A stretch of DNA of 46,446 bases from an uncultured bacterium (GTDB lineage Bacteria > Bacteroidota > Ignavibacteria > Ignavibacteriales > Melioribacteraceae). The stretch is from contig CALDDL010000019.1 of assembly GCA_937936675.1 (NCBI GenBank), forward strand, positions 1 through 46,446, read 5' to 3'. Each line of letters opens with the position of its first letter. Position 1 is the stretch's first letter. The notes beneath the pieces are model-generated. The model was given only the letters and a program-made list of their open reading frames with translations, did no database searches and had not been told where the DNA came from. Below are positions 40,453 through 46,446 of this stretch, piece by piece. The translations under genes were made by a program, and so were the position numbers.

Positions 40453-41739
40453 TTATAAATTGTATGAGAAATTTAATCCGAATAAATGTGCCATATTCTG
40501 ATATGTACCATTAAATCCAAATTTGGAATTTGTTATTTCTCTCTCTGCAAAGGTTAAAAGTAAATAAGAAACATCTACTGATAAGTTTTCAGTGAATTTA
40601 TATCCAAAACCAATATTGAAACCGATTCTATCCGCATCCGGTAATGTAGGTTCAACATAAGCATCCTCAACAGGATTCTTATCGTATAATAAACCGCCTC
40701 TTAAAGTAAATTCATTATTTACTTTATATTCTGCACCACCTCTTAGAATAAAAGTATTTTTATAATTTCTAACAGCCGACTGAACATTTTGATTTCCGGG
40801 AACTGTCGGAGCTAAATCATATTTTTCAAATGTAACTTCCAATTTATCGTAGCTTGACCAACCGATATATTGGAAATCAGCCGATAATGTTAATACATCA
40901 CTTGCAACATAAGCAATGCCTAAAGTAACATTCTGTGGTGTGGTAAGTGGGGCTTTTATTGGACCATTAGGAAGCGGAATTGATTGCTTTCCGGCTAATG
41001 GGTGAACAAAATCTAATGTCGCAGGTGTTGTTGTAGCATCACCTTCAAAATCAAATTTAGATTCACTTCTATATGATAAACCTAATGACAATTCTTTTGT
41101 AGGTTTATATAAAATTCCTGCAGTGAATCCAAATGCAGAACCATCACCTTCCATCTTAACCTGACCATCAGGTCTTGCAGCTCCTGTTACAGGATCCGCT
41201 AATGGCATATTTCTGATTATCTTAACATCTGCATAAGCATAAGTTAAACCAACACTCGCAGAAAATTGTTCAGAGAATTTGTAAGCTACTACCGGAGTAA
41301 AATAGAATGAGCGGATTTCTGTATCTACGGCTAAATATCTTCCTGCCCAGTTATCCTGCCATTTCGTTCCAAGACCATATTGATTGTTAACTCCTAATCC
41401 GACAAACCATTCATCGGATAATTGTTGAGTAACATAAAGATTGAATGGAGTGAATAATTGACTGTCCATTTCATATTCTTTTGTAGAAATTGGTTTTGGA
41501 CCTGTAAATTTTGCACTTGGTGCAATTAATGTAACACCAGCCATAAAACGTGTGCCGGTTAGTTGAGTTAATCCTGCGGGATTGTAATAAATTGCTGAAG
41601 GGTCATTTGCTAATGCTGTGAATGCCCCTGCCATTGACATAGCTCTTGCGCCATGTTCATTAATTTGGAAACCCCCTGCAAACACCCTTGCAGAGCATAA
41701 CATTACGATAACTGCTATTACAGTTAAAGATTTTTTCAC
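40453..41739 (-). CDS. OmpP1/FadL-family outer membrane transporter
   Basis: A 428-aa outer-membrane beta-barrel for hydrophobic substrates. A signal peptide (KKSLTVIAVIVMLCSARVFA) is cleaved near residue 22. The family start GGFQINEHGARAMSMAGAFT and the marker DPSAIYYNPAGLTQL are present, and the C-terminus ends in an aromatic-rich strand (HLFGLNFSYNL) suited to BAM recognition. The natural substrate (fatty acid, hydrocarbon or other) is undetermined. The start is GTG with a strong AGGAGG (41744-41749) 4 nt upstream. A 103-nt AT-rich gap separates it from mutS2 and likely holds its promoter. Confidence 0.9.
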   Translation of the reverse strand: MKKSLTVIAVIVMLCSARVFAGGFQINEHGARAMSMAGAFTALANDPSAIYYNPAGLTQLTGTRFMAGVTLIAPSAKFTGPKPISTKEYEMDSQLFTPFNLYVTQQLSDEWFVGLGVNNQYGLGTKWQDNWAGRYLAVDTEIRSFYFTPVVAYKFSEQFSASVGLTYAYADVKIIRNMPLADPVTGAARPDGQVKMEGDGSAFGFTAGILYKPTKELSLGLSYRSESKFDFEGDATTTPATLDFVHPLAGKQSIPLPNGPIKAPLTTPQNVTLGIAYVASDVLTLSADFQYIGWSSYDKLEVTFEKYDLAPTVPGNQNVQSAVRNYKNTFILRGGAEYKVNNEFTLRGGLLYDKNPVEDAYVEPTLPDADRIGFNIGFGYKFTENLSVDVSYLLLTFAEREITNSKFGFNGTYQNMAHLFGLNFSYNL

Positions 41740-41842
41740 ACAACCTCCTATTTGGTTTATTTAAAGCGTCAAAATATATCTATAATTTTAGAAAAAATAA
41801 ATAAGATTATTATTTCCGATTAATATTAAAATATATTAATTC

Positions 41843-44182
41843 TCACTTAAATTCTACGATTGTTATTCCTTCACCTCCAAATTCTACTTGTGCAAAATAA
41901 TACTTTTTTACATAAAAACTCTTTTTCAAAATTTCTTGCACCATCGCCTTTAATACACCGGCTCCTTTACCATGCAATATTTCTACTCTGCTTATTTCCG
42001 CTGCATAAGAATCATCTAAAAATTTTATTATATCATATTCAGCTTCTTCCGGTTTCTTCCCACGAATGTCTAATTTTAATCCGCCAATATCCGGTGAATA
42101 ATCTGTTCTTATTTTTTCAACCTGAGTCTTTGTTTCTGATTCTTTTATTATTTCTAAGTCTTCAATATTAGTTGTTATATTTAATTTGCCTGTATTTACC
42201 ACTGCTCTTTTCTTATTATTAATTATATCAATAACCTTTCCCGATGTGCCGGTATTCTTTAATCTTACGAAAGTATTAATCTTAATTTCTTTATCAAGAA
42301 CCGATTTTGTTTGATTGTATTTAAGAGCTTCTTTTTTTAATTGCTCTATTTCACTCTTCTCTTTTTTGATTACATCCTTGGAAGCATTAGATTCTTTTAT
42401 GTTTTTTATTGCTGATTCTACTTTCTTATTTATATCATTTAAAAGTAGATCAGCTTTAATCTTTGTATTATTTAAAATCTCTTTCTTCTGTTGTTCTAAT
42501 TTTTCTACTTTAGTTTGATATAAATTAGCTAACCCTTTCAATCTGCTATTTTCAATTTCCGATTTACCTAGCTGCTCCTTTAGTATAGTAGATTTCTCTT
42601 CTAACTGAGTAATAAATTCTTCAACTTTTATTTTAGATGAATCTAAATAACTTTTTGCTAATTCAATAAATTCATTTTGGAAGCCAATCCTTTGAGCTAC
42701 TTCGAAAGCATAACTCGAACCGGGGACTCCTTGAATAAACTTGAATGTTGGACTTAATTTTAATTTATCAAATTCCATCGAAGCATTTTGAAATCCTTCT
42801 AATTGATTTGCCAGAATTTTTAGATTGCTAGAGTGAGTAGTTGATAATACAGTTGCTCCTTCTTTTTGCAATTTTACCAGAACCGCCGTAGCAATCGCTG
42901 AACCTTCAAATGGATCCGTACCTGTTCCCACTTCATCTAATAATACTAAACTATTCTCATCTGCCTTTTCAAGAATCTGTTTGATGTTTGATAGATGCGA
43001 ACTAAAAGTACTGAGATCATCCTCGATCGATTGATTATCCCCAATATCTAACAATATATTACCAAATAGATGTAAATTGGAATCGGGATGTATCGGAACA
43101 TGAATCCCTGATTGAATCAAAGCTATTAATAAACCGACTGTTTTTAATACAACCGTTTTACCGCCAGCGTTTGGTCCTGTGATTACTAATACATTTTCTT
43201 TATCTAATTTAAATTCGAGGGGAACCGTTTTAGAATAGCCGATTCGTTTTATTAATAATGGATGGCGTCCTTCATAAATCACTAAAGGTTTATCCTCTTT
43301 AAGTGTAGGGAAATTCCCATTTATTTCAATTGAGTATCTTGCATTCGCAAAAATAAAATCTATTTCGCCAATCTTGTTTAAAGATTTTAATAGACCTTCT
43401 GAATATTCTCCTATTTTTGAAGTGATTACTTTCAGTATTTTTTCTATCTCTCTTTTTTCTTCAAATTTTAGAGATAGAATATCATTATTAAGTTCCAAAG
43501 TTGATGCGGGTTCAATATAAACAGTTTGCCCAGAAGCTGATTCTGAATGTATAAATCCTTTTATCTGCCTTTTATGCTCACTCTTTACCGGTACTACCAT
43601 TCGTCCATCTCTTACAGTAACATACTCGTCTCTTACTAAAAATGAATCACTAAATTCTTTTAATAATTTATTAATTACTTTATTTAGACTTGCTTCCTTC
43701 TCATAAATATTTCTTCTAATCTCTTTTAGTTTCGCTGATGCGGAGTCTTTGATCTTGCCTTTATCATCAAAATTATTTTTAATTAGATTTTCAAATGCTT
43801 TATCGATAAATAATGAATTAATGATATCACTAAAAAGTCCGGTATCATCTTTTGACTTCATGAAGCTATACACATTTCTTGAAATTTCAGCCAATGATAT
43901 AACTTGAAGAATCTCTTCTTCTCTAAGGAAAGTATTTTGAATTCTGCTTTTAACTAAATTTTCGGAAATATCAGGTATATAATTGAGTGGCGGGAATTCA
44001 TTTTTAATTAGTATTTCCTTTGCCTTTGATATCCTTGCGCCGCTTAATATTATTTCAGAAATGTTTTCTTTGGGAAGTAATGAAAACGCAATCTCTTTAC
44101 CATTTTCCGTATAACATGATCTGGATATTATTTCTATTACTTTGAAATATTCCAGTTGTTCAAGTGAATTTAATTCAATCAT
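41843..44182 (-). CDS. mutS2: MutS2, DNA/ribosome-associated ATPase with Smr domain
   Basis: A 779-aa MutS homologue lacking the mismatch-recognition domain. The ATPase core has Walker A TGPNAGGKT (335-343) and Walker B LVLLDEVGTGTDPFEGSA. A coiled coil covers about 515-625. The C-terminal Smr nuclease-like domain (about 700-779) has LDIRGKKPEEAE and LHGKGAGVLKAMV. MutS2 has been linked both to suppression of recombination and to rescue of collided ribosomes; this genome also has rqcH, so either role is possible. It follows the cvpA-like gene by 6 nt. Confidence 0.95.
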   Translation of the reverse strand: MIELNSLEQLEYFKVIEIISRSCYTENGKEIAFSLLPKENISEIILSGARISKAKEILIKNEFPPLNYIPDISENLVKSRIQNTFLREEEILQVISLAEISRNVYSFMKSKDDTGLFSDIINSLFIDKAFENLIKNNFDDKGKIKDSASAKLKEIRRNIYEKEASLNKVINKLLKEFSDSFLVRDEYVTVRDGRMVVPVKSEHKRQIKGFIHSESASGQTVYIEPASTLELNNDILSLKFEEKREIEKILKVITSKIGEYSEGLLKSLNKIGEIDFIFANARYSIEINGNFPTLKEDKPLVIYEGRHPLLIKRIGYSKTVPLEFKLDKENVLVITGPNAGGKTVVLKTVGLLIALIQSGIHVPIHPDSNLHLFGNILLDIGDNQSIEDDLSTFSSHLSNIKQILEKADENSLVLLDEVGTGTDPFEGSAIATAVLVKLQKEGATVLSTTHSSNLKILANQLEGFQNASMEFDKLKLSPTFKFIQGVPGSSYAFEVAQRIGFQNEFIELAKSYLDSSKIKVEEFITQLEEKSTILKEQLGKSEIENSRLKGLANLYQTKVEKLEQQKKEILNNTKIKADLLLNDINKKVESAIKNIKESNASKDVIKKEKSEIEQLKKEALKYNQTKSVLDKEIKINTFVRLKNTGTSGKVIDIINNKKRAVVNTGKLNITTNIEDLEIIKESETKTQVEKIRTDYSPDIGGLKLDIRGKKPEEAEYDIIKFLDDSYAAEISRVEILHGKGAGVLKAMVQEILKKSFYVKKYYFAQVEFGGEGITIVEFK

Positions 44183-44188
44183 AAATTT

Positions 44189-44746
44189 CTATTTTGAGAT
44201 TAGGGAATCAACATTCACCGATGTTGAATCGTTCTTATCTTTATTTTCTATAAATTGTTGTATATAATCAGTCGCTTTTGAATCTCCTCCAATAATAAGA
44301 TCTATAGTATCGGGGATGACATTTTGTACTCTGTCATATAAAAGTGATTTGCTTCGGTCTTCTTTCGATGGGATACCTAGAATATTTATAAATAAAAATA
44401 TTCCGCTTACAAAAAAGATGATCTGTATAGCTCCAATAATTCCGCCAATAAATTGATTTATAAATCTATTTACCTTATCGAGCGGATGGAATACTCTTTT
44501 TAGAATTGCTGTAATTAGAATCACAACAAGAAATATTAATATCCCAGCAACTATATCTGCTAAATACTTGTCTTGAATTAGAATTTTAGATAAGAAATTT
44601 CCTACATAGTCAGAAAATTGAAAAGCTAAAGCAATCGCTACAATAAAACCTATTAAACCGATGATTTTACGAACTAATCCATCCTTAAATCCAAGCAAAA
44701 AACCGAGAGCAAGAAAAATAAATATTATATAATCTAAATAATTCAA
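44189..44746 (-). CDS. CvpA-family membrane protein
   Basis: A 185-aa protein with four hydrophobic helices (about 3-20, 25-48, 60-82 and 100-122) and a polar C-terminal tail. The first helix region YLDYIIFIFLALGFLLGFKD followed by GLVRKIIGLIG is the CvpA/colicin V production family signature. The molecular function of CvpA is unresolved, with envelope and purF-linked effects reported in other bacteria; here purF is distant. The start is a TTG, 2 nt after yqeY, and the gene lies 6 nt before mutS2, a cvpA-mutS2 order seen in other bacteria too. Confidence 0.85.
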   Translation of the reverse strand: MNYLDYIIFIFLALGFLLGFKDGLVRKIIGLIGFIVAIALAFQFSDYVGNFLSKILIQDKYLADIVAGILIFLVVILITAILKRVFHPLDKVNRFINQFIGGIIGAIQIIFFVSGIFLFINILGIPSKEDRSKSLLYDRVQNVIPDTIDLIIGGDSKATDYIQQFIENKDKNDSTSVNVDSLISK

Positions 44747-44748
44747 TA

Positions 44749-45195
44749 TCAGCCAAGTATTTTTTCTACAATTTCTTTTATAACTTTCCCATCAGCTCTC
44801 CCTTTTAATTCTTTTGCTGCTAAGGGCATTAATTTAGGAAAGTCGATTTTCGATACTGCCCCAATCTCAGAGGCGAGTTTCTTTATCTCATCGTATATCT
44901 CTTCATTCGACAGTTTTTTGGGTAGATATTCTTCAATTATCGCAAGTTCAGCTTTTTCTTTTTCTGCTAATTCTGTCCTTCCGGCATTTTCAAATTGCTC
45001 TATCGATTCTTTCCTTTTCTTTGCCGCTGATGTAAGAAGATTTAGCTCCAATTCAGGCGTAAGTACTTTCCCCGAACCGCTCTTTTCAAACTCCAATATA
45101 ATTGCACGGATAGAACGAACCGTTTCTAGTCTCGTCTTATCACCACTTTTCATTGCCTCTTTTAAATCGGCATTAATTTTTTCTGTTAGATTCAT
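44749..45195 (-). CDS. YqeY/GatB-like domain protein
   Basis: A 148-aa protein of the YqeY family, related to the tail domain of GatB. It begins NLTEKINADLKEAMKSGDKT, then RLETVRSIRAIILEFE, includes LAIIEEYLPKKLS and ends GRADGKVIKEIVEKIL. A role in tRNA-dependent amidotransfer or tRNA binding is suggested by homology only. GGAG lies 5 nt before the ATG. It follows a terminator hairpin, so it likely starts the yqeY-cvpA-mutS2 transcription unit. Confidence 0.9.
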   Translation of the reverse strand: MNLTEKINADLKEAMKSGDKTRLETVRSIRAIILEFEKSGSGKVLTPELELNLLTSAAKKRKESIEQFENAGRTELAEKEKAELAIIEEYLPKKLSNEEIYDEIKKLASEIGAVSKIDFPKLMPLAAKELKGRADGKVIKEIVEKILG

Positions 45196-45206
45196 CTTAA
45201 CTCCAT

Positions 45207-45246
45207 CAAAAAAAAAGGCAGGTTATTTTTATAAACAACCTGCCTT
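45207..45246 (-). terminator. Rho-independent terminator after exbD
   Basis: A 10-bp stem AAGGCAGGTT / AACCTGCCTT (45215-45224 with 45237-45246) with a 12-nt loop. On the minus strand it is followed by a run of T residues opposite 45209-45216. It lies 21 nt beyond the exbD stop and before yqeY, ending the exbB-exbD-exbD transcript. Confidence 0.88.
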
Positions 45247-45267
45247 AATAATTATTAGAAAGAAATG

Positions 45268-45681
45268 CTATATTTTAATCATAGCAGAATAGTTTATTCT
45301 AAGACAGGATGCTTTTCTTAATTCCTGTTGAATATCTGTAACTATCCCCATATCAGAACCCTTATCAATTCTTAACGAAACAATAATGTTAGGAAGTGCA
45401 GTTCTTTTAGCATACATAATTTTTTGAATTTCTTCTAATTTGGTTAGACTGTCATTTACTTGGATTCTTCCATCAGTACCAACCCAAACGTATGAAACTA
45501 AGCGTTTGTTTTCAATTTTTTCAATTGCCTTTGCTTCAGGTAATTTATACTTAACTAATACATCTACTTCACGTAAAGTAGTAGTAACCATGAAGAACAA
45601 AAGCAACATAAACACAATATCCGCCAACGATGATGTTGGAATACCGGCTGTGGAAGATGCACGTTTCTTTTTAAATGTCAT
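45268..45681 (-). CDS. exbD: ExbD/TolR-family biopolymer transport protein (second copy)
   Basis: A 137-aa single-pass inner membrane protein of the proton-driven ExbB-ExbD/TolQ-TolR motor. The transmembrane segment (about 17-37) carries the proton-relay Asp in SSLADIVFMLLLFFMVTTTL. The periplasmic domain is short. It lies 14 nt after the first exbD and is probably the second of two different ExbD subunits. Whether the motor energises TonB receptors, Tol-Pal or another system cannot be told; no tonB or pal lies in the window. Confidence 0.9.
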   Translation of the reverse strand: MTFKKKRASSTAGIPTSSLADIVFMLLLFFMVTTTLREVDVLVKYKLPEAKAIEKIENKRLVSYVWVGTDGRIQVNDSLTKLEEIQKIMYAKRTALPNIIVSLRIDKGSDMGIVTDIQQELRKASCLRINYSAMIKI

Positions 45682-45695
45682 CTTGTTTTGTCCTT

Positions 45696-46241
45696 TTATG
45701 ATTTTACTTTTTCAGGTTCTGCTATACTGATCGTGATCGGAATCTTCTCACGAATATCTTTTATTTCCTCACTTTTTTCGTTAAAGTCGATTGTACGCTT
45801 TCCATATTTTCTCTGTGCATACTCTTCCCTAACTTCAAAATAAGCAAGTTTTACCTGATCTAAAGCTTGAATGTATAAGTTATAATTTGTTTTTCTATCC
45901 GTTTTTACTGAAACTACTAGTTTCTTATTTGCCGGAAGTTCTATTTTGCTTTCAATTCGTGGTTTTAATGTCTTTGATATCTGAGGAATAGCAATAACCT
46001 CATTATTCAATAACACATCACCATTCTCATTAATTAAAAGAGCAGCTAATCTCTCTTTGGAAATCGGTACAGTTGTTTGCTGATCTGCCGGAATAAATTC
46101 CGGTAATGTCATACCGATACCTGTATCAACGTCAATTACTGTAGAGACAAGGAAGAAGAGCAAAAGCAAAAAAGAAATATCTGCCATTGAACTGGTAGGA
46201 ATTTCAGGATCCGGCCTTTTTTTCTTTTTAATTTGAACCAT
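45696..46241 (-). CDS. exbD: ExbD/TolR-family biopolymer transport protein (first copy)
   Basis: A 181-aa ExbD. The N-terminus is basic (VQIKKKKRPDPEIP), then the transmembrane helix with the proton-relay Asp in SSMADISFLLLLFFLVSTVI. The periplasmic domain is longer than in the downstream copy and ends in a charged tail (RKYGKRTIDFNEKSEEIKDI). Low identity to the second copy outside the membrane segment shows an old duplication rather than an assembly artefact. It lies 19 nt after the exbB gene. Confidence 0.9.
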   Translation of the reverse strand: MVQIKKKKRPDPEIPTSSMADISFLLLLFFLVSTVIDVDTGIGMTLPEFIPADQQTTVPISKERLAALLINENGDVLLNNEVIAIPQISKTLKPRIESKIELPANKKLVVSVKTDRKTNYNLYIQALDQVKLAYFEVREEYAQRKYGKRTIDFNEKSEEIKDIREKIPITISIAEPEKVKS

Positions 46242-46260
46242 AGTTTAATCTCTTGTGTAA

Positions 46261-46446
46261 TTATTTTTTATTTTTATTTAGATCATATAATGTATCGATT
46301 AATTCGATAGATGCTTCTTCCATATCTGCAACAATTTTATCAATTCTTGAAATAAAATAGTTGTAAAATACTTGAAGAATCATAGCTACTATAAGACCAA
46401 ATAATGTAGTTAATAAAGCTACGGAAATACCACCTGCAACAACACC
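46261..46446 (-). CDS. exbB: MotA/TolQ/ExbB proton channel protein, C-terminal part (cut by window end)
   Basis: The last 61 codons of a gene that runs off the right edge. The translation contains GVVAGGISVALLTTLFGLIV followed by AMILQVFYNYFISRIDK, the third transmembrane helix of ExbB/TolQ channels, then ADMEEASIELIDTL. The order exbB-exbD-exbD confirms the call. The 5' part lies outside the window. Confidence 0.9.
   Translation of the reverse strand, partial: GVVAGGISVALLTTLFGLIVAMILQVFYNYFISRIDKIVADMEEASIELIDTLYDLNKNKK

Noticed and set aside
45268..46241. Tandem exbD as an assembly duplication
   Set aside because: The two proteins differ in length and sequence outside the membrane segment, so it is an old paralogy.

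Overview
The window is AT-rich, gene-dense bacterial chromosome with no phage, insertion sequence, CRISPR array or rRNA operon. Gene content points to the Bacteroidota/Chlorobi/Ignavibacteria group. It has an alternative GlmU-like sugar nucleotidyltransferase, DUF2795 and DUF5683 proteins, a RicT with a cysteine-rich N-terminus, a YbeY with Asp as third metal ligand, and an ssb gene beside a GldE-like CBS protein. Clear Shine-Dalgarno sequences (AGAGGAGG before 6417, AGGAGG before 41739) and one sigma70-like promoter (TTGACT-17 nt-TATCTT) fit the Ignavibacteria/Chlorobi side better than core Bacteroidota. This placement is an inference. The standard bacterial code applies, and TTG and GTG starts are frequent.

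Layout. 71-2871 (minus): rqcH and a GlmU-like gene. 2923-9953 (plus): PASTA protein, rpe, folP, cdaA, a metallo-hydrolase, parA, parB, a DUF5683 protein and a zinc-ribbon membrane protein. 9929-10885 (minus): ppx/gppA. 10920-17548 (plus): two unknown genes, aroQ, a HAD phosphatase, a MerR regulator, tRNA-Pro(GGG) with a terminator, purF, pgsA, ftsY, a lipid kinase and a small membrane protein. 17579-46446 (minus): about 29 kb all in one direction. It runs in transcription order from an exbB-exbD-exbD cluster cut by the window end, through yqeY, cvpA-like, mutS2, a FadL-type porin, a SPOR lipoprotein, ssb, a GldE/CorC protein, an MCE protein, ggt, acpS, mnmA, an HNH nuclease, trpS, scpA, scpB, rluB-like, dacB, lysS, a gamma-carbonic anhydrase, ybeY, a DUF494 gene, topA, a Xer recombinase, hpf, hprK, an M23 peptidase, DUF2795, holB and ricT, to a 3-hydroxyacyl-CoA dehydrogenase.

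Functional themes are chromosome handling (parAB, scpAB, topA, Xer, mutS2, ssb, holB), translation and its quality control (rqcH, hpf, ybeY, lysS, trpS, mnmA, tRNA-Pro), envelope (PASTA, M23 peptidase, dacB, MCE, FadL porin, ExbBD, pgsA, ftsY), second messengers and storage (cdaA, ppx, hprK) and central anabolism (rpe, folP, aroQ, purF). Many junctions overlap by 1-23 nt (ATGA, TAATG, TTGA), indicating translational coupling. No gap between genes reaches 300 nt; the largest are about 75-105 nt.

I found no clear undescribed multi-gene system. The most useful oddities are: an HNH nuclease gene whose conserved N-terminal codons lack an in-frame start and sit one nucleotide out of frame with an ATG; a tryptophanyl-tRNA synthetase with a four-cysteine signature like the Thermotoga iron-sulfur enzyme; two unknown genes coupled to aroQ; and a kinase-less PASTA protein in front of rpe.
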